Assembly (NCBI RefSeq): GCF_902459645.1
Contig: NZ_CABPSK010000001.1
Coordinates: forward strand, 248,001-312,000
Origin: Pandoraea pneumonica
Lineage (GTDB): Bacteria > Pseudomonadota > Gammaproteobacteria > Burkholderiales > Burkholderiaceae
Direction of reading: 5' to 3'
Length of the DNA: 64,000 bases
Part shown: positions 1 through 8,649 of the stretch, piece by piece
Layout of the letters: each line of letters begins with the position of its first letter
How positions within the stretch are numbered: position 1 is the first letter of the stretch
The notes under the pieces: model-generated
What the model was told of the DNA's origin: nothing
The model's input: only the letters and a program-made list of their open reading frames with translations
Databases searched by the model: none
Translations under genes and position numbers: made by a program

Positions 1-1
1 G

Positions 2-178
2 AACGGACGCGCATTCATGATGCACGTCTTCCGCGCTGCTGGCCCCGGCCCTTGGATCGAGGCCGAACTCGCAAAGGCACAGAAGGCGAATCCGAACGAG
101 TACGAGCGCGCATTTGCGTTCTTCCACGGTGTCTCGGCCACGAAGCTTGAGGAACTGCGCAAACGCGGCGCTGCATGA
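2..178 (+). CDS. C-terminal end of an unidentified phage early/middle gene (partial)
   Basis: The window opens inside this reading frame; 58 codons remain before TGA at 176-178. The fragment is rich in aromatic residues (GRAFMMHVFR, YERAFAFFHG) and ends in a charged helix (KLEELRKRG). It overlaps the next gene by ATGA, so it belongs to the same operon as the RusA gene. In phages of this layout such a position often holds a replication or recombination gene, but I cannot assign a family from this fragment. Confidence 0.6.
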   Translation, partial: NGRAFMMHVFRAAGPGPWIEAELAKAQKANPNEYERAFAFFHGVSATKLEELRKRGAA

Positions 179-357
179 CACAGGCCAAATGCTGGCGGCG
201 CTTCGATGAAGCGGCAAGGGCGGCGCTAGCAGGGCGTGGCAACGACGCGAGAGCCTATTTCGCAGGTGTGAGGCGGCGCTGTGGTGACGAAGTGGCCGCT
301 AGGCAAGAAAAGGAACTGAGGGCGTACATCGCCCACCTACGTGGAGAGCGGAAGTGA
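175..357 (+). CDS. Small phage protein of unknown function
   Basis: This 60-residue basic protein contains many Ala and Arg residues and is predicted helical throughout. Its start overlaps the upstream stop as ATGA, and its own stop overlaps the GTG start of the RusA gene, so it is translationally coupled inside the early operon. Small helical proteins just before rusA are common in Burkholderia-type prophages; the function is unknown to me. Confidence 0.6.
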   Translation: MTQAKCWRRFDEAARAALAGRGNDARAYFAGVRRRCGDEVAARQEKELRAYIAHLRGERK

Positions 358-788
358 GGCAGGTCGAGTTTGTCGTCAACGGTAAGCCTGAGCCGAAAGG
401 GCGCGCGCGCTTCGCGCGAATCCAGGGCCATGTGCGCACTTACACGCCAGCGAAGACTGCGGCATACGAGCGAGCGGTTGCAGCCGCTGCGTCTGACGCC
501 ATGGCGCAACAGCCAATCTTCGTCGGTCCAGTGATGTTGCAAATCGGCATTCATCTGCCGATCCCGGAGAGTTGGTCGAAGAAGCGACGAGGGCGCGCGG
601 CGACCGGCGAAATCGCGGCCACGAAAAAGCCCGACGCGGACAACGTGTTGAAGGCGATCAAGGACGGATTGAACGGCGTCGTTTATGTCGACGACAACCA
701 GGTTATCGATTTACGGGTGCACAAGCGCTACAGCGACAAGCCGTGCGTGACAGTCCTTGCCATCGAGACGGAACTGGAGCGGGCATGA
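354..788 (+). CDS. rusA: RusA-family Holliday junction resolvase
   Basis: RusA proteins are homodimeric nucleases that cut four-way DNA junctions, needed in phage recombination and for clearing branched DNA before packaging. The 144-residue protein has the family layout: an N-terminal strand with VNGKPEPKGRAR, then a KPDADNVLKAIKDGLNG helix whose aspartates are the metal-binding residues, then VYVDDNQV with a further acidic pair. Start is GTG at 354, overlapping the upstream stop; a later ATG would delete the first strand. Length matches the family (about 120-150). It sits in the early/middle operon just before the Q-like gene. Confidence 0.9.
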   Translation: MRQVEFVVNGKPEPKGRARFARIQGHVRTYTPAKTAAYERAVAAAASDAMAQQPIFVGPVMLQIGIHLPIPESWSKKRRGRAATGEIAATKKPDADNVLKAIKDGLNGVVYVDDNQVIDLRVHKRYSDKPCVTVLAIETELERA

Positions 789-1102
789 AGCACGACATCC
801 TTGAAAGCATGGATCTGGGTGTTTGGTATGCCTATGAGACTTTGGTGGCGCTCAGCGGTTTCTCGTTCTCGGGCGTCACGCGTGCCTGCTTGGAGCTCAT
901 CGAAGACGGCGTGCTTGAGGGCGAGATTTTCAACCACAAGAAGCGAGTACGTCTGGCAATGAGCCGACCGAAGTCGCTGCCCCGTAGATATGGATGTGTT
1001 CCAACCGTAGCCACGTCGCGGTTTGTGCCGCAGTGGTCGCCATTGAAGTCATACGACTCATACACGCACGGACTCAAAGCGCTCTGCGAGGTGACGCGTT
1101 GA
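785..1102 (+). CDS. Phage protein with possible winged-helix segment
   Basis: The ATG at 785 overlaps the RusA stop (ATGA), so I start here rather than at an upstream in-frame codon. The 105-residue product has a stretch from about residue 20 to 58 (GFSFSGVTRACLELIEDG followed by a basic beta hairpin) that resembles a winged-helix DNA-binding fold. The C-terminal part is Arg/Pro rich. It does not match a family I can name. It is translationally coupled to the downstream HNH gene through a TTGA overlap. Confidence 0.55.
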   Translation: MKHDILESMDLGVWYAYETLVALSGFSFSGVTRACLELIEDGVLEGEIFNHKKRVRLAMSRPKSLPRRYGCVPTVATSRFVPQWSPLKSYDSYTHGLKALCEVTR

Positions 1103-1497
1103 GCCTGACGAGAAAGAAGCAGCTGCGTTCTACAACCCCGCTCAAGCGCTCGTCTTTCAAGTCGAAGGCCCGCAAGCGGGCAAAGAAAACCGAGCGTGAG
1201 TACATGGGGTTCGTCGCGGGCCTGTGTTGCATTGTCTGCCGCAACCTCGGGTTTGGAGACAGTCCGGCCGAAGTCCACCATGTGCGATTCCTGGCCGGAG
1301 GCGGGCAGCGATCAGCTCATACGGACACGATTCCACTGTGCCCCATGCACCATCGCGAAGGAGGATACGGCGTAGCGTTTCACGCTGGTCCCGCCGAGTT
1401 TCAGCGGCGATACGGCACAGAGGCTGAGTTGCTTGCGCAGACGCGGATCGAAACAGCACACCGAATCTTCGCAAGTGTCGCACCGGAGGTGGCCTGA
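1099..1497 (+). CDS. HNH nuclease of the Ref/DUF968-like type
   Basis: This 132-residue protein begins with a basic tail (KRSSFKSKARKRAKK) and contains a Cys pair (CCIVC), then VHHVRFLAGG, then PLCPMHHREGG. This is the zinc-supported HNH arrangement seen in the phage P1 Ref (recombination enhancement) superfamily and relatives encoded beside rusA. In P1, Ref is a RecA-dependent nuclease; the same role here is inference. I place the start at TTG 1099, overlapping the previous stop, because an upstream in-frame ATG lies deep inside the preceding gene. Confidence 0.75.
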   Translation: MSLTRKKQLRSTTPLKRSSFKSKARKRAKKTEREYMGFVAGLCCIVCRNLGFGDSPAEVHHVRFLAGGGQRSAHTDTIPLCPMHHREGGYGVAFHAGPAEFQRRYGTEAELLAQTRIETAHRIFASVAPEVA

Positions 1498-1679
1498 TGG
1501 CAGTTCTACCCGCGCACTTCTATCAGGATCCGGCAAAAGTCATTGAAATTGAGGAGAGCACAACATGCAAGGGCTGCTTACACAAGCTGACGCTATGGGG
1601 ATTGGAGTATTGCGCCAAGGAGCAGACCAAGCCGGGTGCCAGGAACATGCGCCGCTGCAAACTGTACGAGGAAAAGTGA
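1497..1679 (+). CDS. Small cysteine-containing phage protein
   Basis: Sixty residues with four cysteines, two in a CKGC knuckle at about residues 24-27, and two further on (YCAKE, RRCK). The spacing suggests a small zinc-binding fold, but no family is recognised. Start and stop overlap both neighbours (TGATG and ATGA style), so it is part of the same operon between the HNH gene and the Q-like gene. Confidence 0.6.
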   Translation: MAVLPAHFYQDPAKVIEIEESTTCKGCLHKLTLWGLEYCAKEQTKPGARNMRRCKLYEEK

Positions 1680-2038
1680 TGACCACGAAACGCGACCTCA
1701 ACGCACTTTGCGAGGACTGGGCGGCCTGGCACCGCACGCGGCGAATCTTCGTGCCACCGATGCCGAGTGGGGTGCTCGCTGGCATGCAGCCCCGTAAGGT
1801 TGGCCCTGAGCCGGACGCTATCTGCTCGTCGATGCTCAGCTTCTTCAACCTCGCAGTGCTATCACTACCCGAGAGCCCGGAGAAGGAAGCACTGTACCTG
1901 TTCTACATCCACCGCGTTTCTCATATCAAGCGCGTAGCCTCCGCGTTGGGGATCTCGCGCGATGCGTTTTATAAGCGCGTCGAAAGCGGTCGCTCGCAAG
2001 CGTATCGAGCATATTGCCGAATGGCCGAAAGCGCATAG
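1679..2038 (+). CDS. Phage late-gene regulator, antiterminator Q-like
   Basis: The 119-residue product ends with a clear helix-turn-helix: IKRVASALGISRDAFYKRVE at about residues 81-100, followed by a basic tail. Its place as last gene of the early/middle operon, immediately before a strong terminator and the start of the late region, is that of lambda Q. Q proteins bind DNA at the late promoter and let RNA polymerase read through terminators. The several terminators inside the late operon (8650, 11624, 17536, 18196, 22833) fit this. An alternative is a sigma-like late activator. The start ATG overlaps the previous stop. Confidence 0.65.
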   Translation: MTTKRDLNALCEDWAAWHRTRRIFVPPMPSGVLAGMQPRKVGPEPDAICSSMLSFFNLAVLSLPESPEKEALYLFYIHRVSHIKRVASALGISRDAFYKRVESGRSQAYRAYCRMAESA

Positions 2039-2117
2039 CGCCACGCTATACATCTTCGGGCTATACAAATTCGGTAGAAAACGTATGATTTCGGAAAGGC
2101 TGAATCAGTGCATCCAA

Positions 2118-2150
2118 AGCCCGCAAAGTGAAAGCTTTGCGGGCTTTTTC
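2118..2150 (+). terminator. Rho-independent terminator after the Q-like gene
   Basis: An 11-bp perfect stem (AGCCCGCAAAG at 2118-2128 with CTTTGCGGGCT at 2135-2145), 6-nt loop, then TTTTCGTTT. It lies 80 bp downstream of the Q-like gene and could be the tR'-type terminator through which the late transcript must pass. Confidence 0.85.
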
Positions 2151-2152
2151 GT

Positions 2153-2392
2153 TTATCCGCGCGCTTTCAGCATGGCGTCCGCGAAGCGATAGTAGAACTC
2201 AGCGCGCTTGAGTAGGGCATCGTCAGGCGCGTCGCTTCTCCAGGAATCGTCATTTGCGGAGTTGGCCGCGTCCCCAGCCATCAACTGTGCGGCGAAATAA
2301 TCGCGAAGCGTCATTCCTTTGTTGGTTGGCACATGGCGATTGCCATGGACTTCGCACTCAGGAATAGGAAAAGCGTACGAATTTACGGACAT
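2153..2392 (-). CDS. Conserved phage hypothetical protein
   Basis: A 79-residue acidic protein on the opposite strand to the rest of the phage. It contains GMTLRDYFAAQ near residue 27, a motif frequently seen in small prophage proteins, and a C-terminal amphipathic helix (LLKRAEFYYRFADAML). A good ribosome site (CTAAGGAGA) lies about 7 nt before the ATG. Being expressed against the late operon, it may be a lysogenic or early gene. Function unknown. Confidence 0.65.
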   Translation of the reverse strand: MSVNSYAFPIPECEVHGNRHVPTNKGMTLRDYFAAQLMAGDAANSANDDSWRSDAPDDALLKRAEFYYRFADAMLKARG

Positions 2393-2540
2393 TGTGTTGA
2401 TCTCCTTAGTATTTCCGGGATAGGCCGGAAACCTATTCTAACCGCGTGTGAATCTACGGCTTATCTCGCAAATCTTTGATCTTGTCCTCGCCTCGTGGCG
2501 TTTGCCCGCGCCGCAATCGCGGTAGCGGGTCCATTCTTTC

Positions 2541-2927
2541 ATGGCACGTCTAAAGACACTAGGTTCGCGTTTGCCTGCGCTGAAAAGCCGTGTGGCCGTA
2601 GCTGAGCCGATGTCATGGAGAGTCGGGAAGAATGGGAGCACGGCTCGTGGCTATGACTACCAGTGGCAAAGGCTACGCGCGAAGCACCTTGCAGCACATC
2701 CGCATTGCGTGTTTTGCCTTCGTGATCTTGGGATGCTAGGCATGCTGCCTACCGAGGTTGTGCTCGCATGCGCGTCTCGTTGCGTCGCGGAGCCGTTAGG
2801 CAATATCGGCGATCACATCGTGCCTCACCGTGGCAATGACCTGCTCAGGCTCGACCCGACCAACATCCAGACGCTTTGCAAACTGCATCACGATAGTGAA
2901 AAGCAGCGCGCCGAGCGCTCCCAATAG
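2541..2927 (+). CDS. HNH endonuclease of the packaging module
   Basis: This 128-residue protein has STARGYDYQWQRLRAKHLA, a CVFC knuckle, GDHIVPHRG, LDPTNIQTLCKLHH: the standard HNH fold of phage nucleases encoded just before terminase. In HK97-like phages this HNH protein cooperates with large terminase to make the specific cos cut. All key residues (the DH pair, Asn and final His) are visible. It is preceded by a 149-bp gap that could hold the late promoter and followed by about 110 bp of probable cos DNA. Confidence 0.85.
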   Translation: MARLKTLGSRLPALKSRVAVAEPMSWRVGKNGSTARGYDYQWQRLRAKHLAAHPHCVFCLRDLGMLGMLPTEVVLACASRCVAEPLGNIGDHIVPHRGNDLLRLDPTNIQTLCKLHHDSEKQRAERSQ

Positions 2928-3038
2928 GGAGGGGGCGTCAAAAGTCTGAGCGTCCGCGGTGCCTAGACCGACCGTTCCCGCACGCGCAGAAAAAATCGCC
3001 GTTTAAACACTTCTCGGAAATCAAACAGGGAAATTCAA
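2928..3038 (+). other. Probable cos region (phage DNA end site)
   Basis: This 111-bp non-coding stretch lies between the HNH nuclease and small terminase genes, the usual cos position in phages with this gene order. It starts with a G-rich run (GGGAGGGGGCGTC) and holds two C-rich segments and a CGCACGCGCAG direct motif. Cos identity is inferred from position; the exact nick sites cannot be read from sequence alone. A ribosome site (CAGGGAAA) precedes the next ATG. Confidence 0.4.
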
Positions 3039-3515
3039 ATGGCTGGTAAACCCAGTGGGCGCGGGGGTTCGCGACCGGGTGCCGGTCGTAAACCTAAGCC
3101 GCAAACCGACGAAATCAAACCTGCAAAGAATCAAACAGCAGGTGGTCGCGGCGGCGCCCGACCCGGAGCCGGTCGGAAGCCGAAGACCGACGCTCAACCG
3201 AAACCGGTCGCGCCGAGACGGACCGCAAAGAAGGAAGAGCTGGAGCCGCAGGCACACGGCGGCGCACTGAAGCGCACGAAGGCGACACCGGTCCGGCTCG
3301 ACGATCGGGACATGCTGACGTTGATTCAAGACATCGCGCTTGGTCGCGTCGACGCAACGATGATTCAGGTCCGCGCCGCGACGGCGGCGCTACCGTTCCT
3401 CTATGCCAAGAAGGGAGAGGGCGGAAAAAAGGACGATCAAGCCAATCGGGCGCAGAAGGCGGCCAGCAAATTCGGTGCACTGGCACCGCCGCTGAAATTG
3501 GTCAACAGGAAATAG
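3039..3515 (+). CDS. terS: Terminase small subunit
   Basis: Small terminase recognises cos/pac DNA and feeds it to the large subunit. The 158-residue protein has a very basic N-terminal half with two copies of GGxRPGAGRKPK (about residues 10-20 and 36-46) joined by a Lys/Pro linker. The C-terminal half (from about residue 80) has helices with ATPVRLDDRDMLTLIQDIALG and MIQVRAATAALPFLYAKKGE, the usual oligomerisation part of this family. It ends 3 bp before large terminase. Assignment rests on both position and the C-terminal pattern. Confidence 0.8.
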   Translation: MAGKPSGRGGSRPGAGRKPKPQTDEIKPAKNQTAGGRGGARPGAGRKPKTDAQPKPVAPRRTAKKEELEPQAHGGALKRTKATPVRLDDRDMLTLIQDIALGRVDATMIQVRAATAALPFLYAKKGEGGKKDDQANRAQKAASKFGALAPPLKLVNRK

Positions 3516-3518
3516 CAC

Positions 3519-5234
3519 ATGGAATGGTCGACAGCGTGTCTCGATTGGGCCGAACGGCTCAAGGCGGGGCAGTCGATCATTCCGCCGCCGATCTTTCCCG
3601 AGCAAGCCGAGCAAGCGCTTGGCGTGTTCAAAGAATTGAAGATTGTCGATGCGCCTGGCAGCCCGACGTTTGGTGAATCGTCGGCGCAGTGGGTGTTTGA
3701 CCTGGTCGCCTCGATCTTCGGCGCGTATGACGCCGACAGCGGTCGGCGGCTGATCACTGAGTGGTTCGTCTGCCTGCCGAAGAAGAACTCGAAGTCGACG
3801 TTGGCGGCCGGGATCATGATGACGGCCATGATTCTAAACTGGCGGATGTCCGCCGAATTTGCGATTCTGGCCCCGACGATCGAGGTCGCGAACAACAGCT
3901 TTGCGCCCAGCCGGGACATGGTCAAGCATGAGGAAGAGCTTGATGACCTGTTCCAGGTCCAGGCGCACGTTAAGACCATCACCCATCGAACCATGGGTGC
4001 CACGCTCAAGGTGGTCGCAGCCGATTCGAATACGGTCGGCGGCAAGAAGAGCGTAGGCACCTTGGTTGATGAGGTGTGGCTATTCGGCAAGCAGCCGAAC
4101 GCCGAGAACATGCTGCGCGAAGCGATTGGCGGCTTGGCCTCGCGCCCGGAAGGGTTTGTGATCTACCTGACGACGCAATCGGACGACCCGCCAGCCGGCG
4201 TGTTCGCGCAGAAACTGCGTTACGCGCGTGACGTGCGCGATGGGAAAATCCACGATCCGTGTTTCGTGCCCGTGATCTACGAACACCCGCCCGAGATGGT
4301 GAGGCGAAAGGAACACCTGCTCGCTGAAAACCTTGGGATGGTCAATCCGAACCTGGGTTACTCGGTCGACGAAGCGTTCTTGCTCCGCGAGTTTCGTAAG
4401 GCGCAAGAAGGCGGCGAGGAGTCCTTCCGGGGTTTCCTAGCCAAGCATGCAAACGTCGAAATCGGTCTCGCGCTTCGAAGCGATCGGTGGGCAGGCGCCG
4501 AATTTTGGGAGGCGGCGGCGCTGGCGCCGCACGTATCCCTTGACGAGTTGATCTCCCGTTGTGAGGTTATCGACGTCGGAATCGACGGTGGTGGCCTTGA
4601 CGACTTGCTCGGCGGCGCAGCCGTCGGTCGCGAGCGTGGTACGCGGAATTGGCTCGCGTGGACTCACGCATGGGCGCATCCATCGGTTTTCGAGCGGCGC
4701 AAGGAAATCGCTGATCGCTTGCGTGACTTCGAACGCGACGGTGATCTGACCATCGTTGAGCAGATTGGCGATGATGTCGCTGACGTCGCAGAGATCGTAT
4801 CCACCATCTATAAAGCTGGGTTGCTCGATATGGTTGGTGCGGACCCGGCCGGCATCGGCGGTGTGCTGGATGCACTTGCTGAGGCAGGTATCCCTGAAGA
4901 AAAGGTAATCGGCATTTCCCAAGGCTGGAAGCTGTCTGGCGCGATCAAAACGGCAGAACGGCGTATCGCGGCTGCCAGCGGTCGCCGAGTGCCCGATGGA
5001 GCGCAGACGTCCGACGGCATGCTAATGCACGGCGGTCAGCGCTTGATGGCCTGGTGCGTGGGCAATGCCCGGGTCGTGCCAGTGGGGAACGCGGTAAACA
5101 TAACAAAGCAGGTCAGCGGGACGGGGAAGATCGACCCGCTGATGGCTCTCTTCAACGCGGTATCACTCATGGCGCTCAATCCACCGGCTCAAGGGCCGTC
5201 TGTGTATGAGTCGCGTGGTATCCGGTTCCTCTGA
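3519..5234 (+). CDS. terL: Terminase large subunit (packaging ATPase/nuclease)
   Basis: A 571-residue Terminase_1-type motor. The ATPase has a Walker A-like PKKNSKST at about residues 87-94, a Walker B GTLVDEVW at about 180-187 and a coupling motif YLTTQSDDPP shortly after. The RNase H-like nuclease half begins with VIDVGIDGGGLDD near residue 350 and has a second acidic site GADPAGIGG near 448. The protein pumps phage DNA into the prohead and cuts at cos. Length and motifs are complete, with no sign of decay. Confidence 0.95.
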   Translation: MEWSTACLDWAERLKAGQSIIPPPIFPEQAEQALGVFKELKIVDAPGSPTFGESSAQWVFDLVASIFGAYDADSGRRLITEWFVCLPKKNSKSTLAAGIMMTAMILNWRMSAEFAILAPTIEVANNSFAPSRDMVKHEEELDDLFQVQAHVKTITHRTMGATLKVVAADSNTVGGKKSVGTLVDEVWLFGKQPNAENMLREAIGGLASRPEGFVIYLTTQSDDPPAGVFAQKLRYARDVRDGKIHDPCFVPVIYEHPPEMVRRKEHLLAENLGMVNPNLGYSVDEAFLLREFRKAQEGGEESFRGFLAKHANVEIGLALRSDRWAGAEFWEAAALAPHVSLDELISRCEVIDVGIDGGGLDDLLGGAAVGRERGTRNWLAWTHAWAHPSVFERRKEIADRLRDFERDGDLTIVEQIGDDVADVAEIVSTIYKAGLLDMVGADPAGIGGVLDALAEAGIPEEKVIGISQGWKLSGAIKTAERRIAAASGRRVPDGAQTSDGMLMHGGQRLMAWCVGNARVVPVGNAVNITKQVSGTGKIDPLMALFNAVSLMALNPPAQGPSVYESRGIRFL

Positions 5235-5241
5235 GGTGTGA

Positions 5242-6528
5242 ATGGGTTTCTTCGAACGTTTCCGTCGCGATAGTGCGCCGGAGGCCCAGTCACGTCGCCA
5301 GGAACCGACTATCAAATCCGCACTGCCTACTGGCGATGCCGTGTTCACGGGGCTTGATGATCCTCGCCTGCTCGAATACATCCGCCGAGGTGAGTTGAAC
5401 GGTGGCGTCGCTGCGCGAGAGGCGCATGCGCTCAGGAACACGGCGGTGCTTCGTTGCTGCACGCTGATTTCGCAGTCGATCGGCATGTTGCCGCTCAACC
5501 TGATCGCCAGCAACGACACCAAGCAGGTCCAGAAAGGCAACCCAGCGCACCGGCTACTTAAGTACCGCCCGAATAGCTGGCAGACGCCCCTGGAGTTCAA
5601 GAGTCTGCTGCAACTTCGCGCGATGCTCGACGGCCAGTCGTTCGCCCGCGTCATCTGGTCGGGAGACCGGCCCGTCATGTTGATCCCGATGGATCGTGGG
5701 TCGATCAAACCGCGCCTGGCCGACACGTGGCAGATGGTCTACGACTACACCTCGCCGGGTGGAAACCAGATCACGCTGCCTGCGCGTGAGGTGTTCCACC
5801 TGCGCGATCTGTCATTGGATGGGGTGAACGGCCTGTCGCGACCAAAGCTTTCGCGCGAAGCGCTTGAACTTGCAGAGCAGGCGGAGCGTGCCGCGTCGCG
5901 CACGTTCCGCACCGGTGTCATGGCCGGCGGCGTAATCGAGGTTCCGAAAGAGCTTTCCGACACCGCGTACAAGCGGATGAAGGAGTCTCTGAACGAAGAC
6001 TACAGCGGGTCGGAGAATGCCGGCCGATGGATGCTCGCTGAAGAAGGCGCTCAGGCGAAGCAATTCACCTCGACAGCCGTGTCGGCGCAGCAGATCGAGA
6101 CGCGCAATCACCAGATCGAAGAAGTGGCCCGCACCTACGGCGTGCCGCGCCCGCTTCTGATGATGGACGACACGAGCTGGGGCAGCGGTATCGAGCAGCT
6201 CGCGATTTTCTTCATTCAGTACACACTCGCGCCGTGGTTCGTCGCGTGGGAGCAGGCCGCCGCGCGGCTGTTTATCCCCGATGCGCTGCTCGACGCGATC
6301 CAGTTCAAGTTCAACGAAGGCGCGCTGCTGCGCGGCACGCTCAACGACCAGGCGACGTTCTTTTCGAAGGCGCTGGGCGCCGGCGGCCAATCGCCGTGGA
6401 TGTCGCAAAACGAGGTGCGTGAGATATCCGACCTGCCGAAGTCGAACGACCCGCAGGCTGACCAGCTTCGCAATCCGATGACACAGCAACCCAAGGTGAG
6501 CGGCAATGAGCCTCCTCAAACTGCCTGA
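5242..6528 (+). CDS. Portal protein (HK97 family)
   Basis: The 428-residue product forms the dodecameric DNA channel at the capsid vertex. It shows HK97-portal features: LRNTAVLRCCTLISQSIGMLPL near residue 60, HRLLKYRPNSWQTPLEFKSLL, and RTYGVPRPLLM late in the protein. Length matches the family (about 400-430). It begins 7 bp after large terminase and its 3' end overlaps the protease gene by 23 bp, indicating coupled translation of head genes. Confidence 0.92.
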   Translation: MGFFERFRRDSAPEAQSRRQEPTIKSALPTGDAVFTGLDDPRLLEYIRRGELNGGVAAREAHALRNTAVLRCCTLISQSIGMLPLNLIASNDTKQVQKGNPAHRLLKYRPNSWQTPLEFKSLLQLRAMLDGQSFARVIWSGDRPVMLIPMDRGSIKPRLADTWQMVYDYTSPGGNQITLPAREVFHLRDLSLDGVNGLSRPKLSREALELAEQAERAASRTFRTGVMAGGVIEVPKELSDTAYKRMKESLNEDYSGSENAGRWMLAEEGAQAKQFTSTAVSAQQIETRNHQIEEVARTYGVPRPLLMMDDTSWGSGIEQLAIFFIQYTLAPWFVAWEQAAARLFIPDALLDAIQFKFNEGALLRGTLNDQATFFSKALGAGGQSPWMSQNEVREISDLPKSNDPQADQLRNPMTQQPKVSGNEPPQTA

Positions 6529-7345
6529 AATCCGAGCCGATCACCGGCTCAACAGCGCGCAATACGACGTGCGGCCCGATGCGCTGGAGCGTTGGGAGCC
6601 GGGCGTGCACGCTGCGGCCGGCGACGACTCTGCGTCGATCTCGATCTACGACTCGATCGGCGACAACTGGGAAGGCACCGGCATCACGGCGAAGCGCATC
6701 AGTGCAGCGCTGCGAAACATCGGTGCGCGCGACCTCACGGTCAACGTGAATTCGCCTGGCGGTGACTTCTTCGAAGGCGTTGCGATTTACAACCTGCTGC
6801 GCGAGCACAAGGCCAAGGTCACGGTGAACGTGATGGGCATTGCCGCGTCGGCGGCTTCAGTGATTGCGATGGCGGGCGACGAGATCCTGATGGGTGATGG
6901 CGCCTTCCTGATGATCCACAACGCATGGACGGTTGCAATCGGCAACCGGCACGACATCGCGCAGGCCGCCGAGGTACTGGCGCCGTTCGACGCAGCCATG
7001 GCGAAGGTTTATGCGCAGCGCGCGGGCATCTCGCAGGACGAAGCTGCCACGTTGATGGACAAGGAAACGTGGATCGGCGCGCAACAGGCCGTCGACGATG
7101 GCTTTGCAACTGGCCTGCTCGATAGTGCGAAGGTCGCCAAAGACACGAACGCGAGTGGCCGCAAGGCGCTTGCACTCATTGAGGCGTCGATGGCGCGCGC
7201 TGGTTATTCGCGCGGCGCTCGTCGTGACGCCATCAAAACCCTTTTCGACGGCACGCCGGGCGCTGCCGCTGGAACCGCCATGCCGGGCGCTGGCGAAGAC
7301 GTTGCAGCCTCTCTGCAAAACCTCATCAACGCTCTTCAAGGATAA
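6506..7345 (+). CDS. Head maturation protease, ClpP-like
   Basis: A 279-residue serine protease that processes the prohead. The ClpP fold is recognisable from VNSPGGDFFEGVAIYNLL, then GIAASAASVIAMAGDE holding the nucleophilic Ser near residue 113-116, then FLMIHNAWT with the catalytic His near residue 138. The C-terminal part (about 200-279) is a loosely conserved tail that may act as a scaffold. It follows portal with a 23-bp overlap and precedes the capsid gene by 4 bp, as in HK97. Confidence 0.92.
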   Translation: MSLLKLPEIRADHRLNSAQYDVRPDALERWEPGVHAAAGDDSASISIYDSIGDNWEGTGITAKRISAALRNIGARDLTVNVNSPGGDFFEGVAIYNLLREHKAKVTVNVMGIAASAASVIAMAGDEILMGDGAFLMIHNAWTVAIGNRHDIAQAAEVLAPFDAAMAKVYAQRAGISQDEAATLMDKETWIGAQQAVDDGFATGLLDSAKVAKDTNASGRKALALIEASMARAGYSRGARRDAIKTLFDGTPGAAAGTAMPGAGEDVAASLQNLINALQG

Positions 7346-7349
7346 GTCC

Positions 7350-8624
7350 ATGAGCAAGCAACGAATGATTTCCGCCCTCACGGCGGCCCTGGCCGGAACC
7401 TTCGCACCCGTGCCGCGCGGCATCATGTCTGTGCGCGCTGACACCGAAGTTAAAGCACTCGTCGAAGGCGTCAACCGCGCGTTCGAGGCATTCAAGGCCG
7501 AGCACACGAAGCAACTCGATGCCATGAAGGCTGGGCTGCCGGCATCGGACATTACCGCCAAGGTCGATAAGATCGGTGCGGATCTGGATTCGTTCCAGAA
7601 GGCGCTGGACGAACACAGCGTGAAGATGGCCGCGCTTGAAATGGGTGGCGCCGGCGGCAGTGCGAAGCTGCGCGATGCGGAATACACGGACGCCTTCAAG
7701 GCGCACGTGAAGAAGGGTGACGTTAGCGCGGCGCTGAATAAGGGCGCCGACGCTGAAGGCGGCTACCTGACGCCGATCGAGTGGGATCGCACCATCACCG
7801 ACAAACTTGTTCTGATCTCGCCCATGCGCCAACTCGCGCAGGTGCAGTCGGTCTCGAAGGCGGGGTTCTCGAAGCTGTTCAACATGGGGGGTACCGGTAG
7901 CGGCTGGGTTGGTGAGACGGCGGCACGCCCGCAAACGAATACGGCCACTTTCAAGCCGCTGACGTTCACGTCCGGTGAGATCTACGCCAACCCCGCCGCA
8001 ACGCAGCAGATTCTCGACGATAGCGAGATCGATCTAGAAACGTGGCTGGCGAACGAGGTGCAGACCCAGTTCGCGAAGCAGGAAGGGCTCGCCTTCCTCT
8101 CGGGGGACGGCACGAATAAGCCGACGGGCATCCTGACGTATGTTGCTGGCGGAGCGAATGCCGCCGTGCACCCGTTCGGCGCGATCAGCGTCGTGAACAG
8201 TGGCGGCGCAGCGTCCATCACGTCGGATGGCTTGATCGACCTGATTTACGACCTGCCGAGCGCCTTCACCGGTAACGCACGTTTCACGATGAACCGAAAC
8301 ACGCAACGTCTGGTTCGAAAGCTCAAAGACGGTCAGGGCAATTACCTGTGGCAGCCGTCGTTCGTCGCGGGGCAGCCGGCCACTCTTGCGGGCTATCCGG
8401 TGAGCGAAGTGCCCGATATGCCAGACGTTGCCGCGAACTCGACGCCGATCCTCTTCGGTGATTTCAAGCAGACGTATCTCATCGTCGATCGCATCGGCGT
8501 GCGTGTGCTGCGCGACCCGTACACGAACAAGCCTTACGTGCTGTTTTACACGACGAAGCGCGTCGGCGGCGGCCTGCTGAATCCCGAACCGATGCGAGCG
8601 CTTAAAGTCGCCGCTTCGGCTTAA
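7350..8624 (+). CDS. Major capsid protein, HK97 gp5 family
   Basis: A 424-residue capsid subunit. Residues about 30-95 form a charged coiled-coil typical of the delta (scaffolding) domain removed by the protease; the mature part likely begins before the ADAEGGYLTP motif, a strong HK97-family signature. Later motifs include AFLSGDGTNKPTGIL and PDMPDVAANSTPILFGDF. I choose ATG 7350, 4 bp after the protease stop, over a longer upstream frame inside the protease gene. A terminator with a UUCG loop follows. Confidence 0.93.
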   Translation: MSKQRMISALTAALAGTFAPVPRGIMSVRADTEVKALVEGVNRAFEAFKAEHTKQLDAMKAGLPASDITAKVDKIGADLDSFQKALDEHSVKMAALEMGGAGGSAKLRDAEYTDAFKAHVKKGDVSAALNKGADAEGGYLTPIEWDRTITDKLVLISPMRQLAQVQSVSKAGFSKLFNMGGTGSGWVGETAARPQTNTATFKPLTFTSGEIYANPAATQQILDDSEIDLETWLANEVQTQFAKQEGLAFLSGDGTNKPTGILTYVAGGANAAVHPFGAISVVNSGGAASITSDGLIDLIYDLPSAFTGNARFTMNRNTQRLVRKLKDGQGNYLWQPSFVAGQPATLAGYPVSEVPDMPDVAANSTPILFGDFKQTYLIVDRIGVRVLRDPYTNKPYVLFYTTKRVGGGLLNPEPMRALKVAASA

Positions 8625-8649
8625 TCGCGAGCAGCATGCAGGAGATCGG

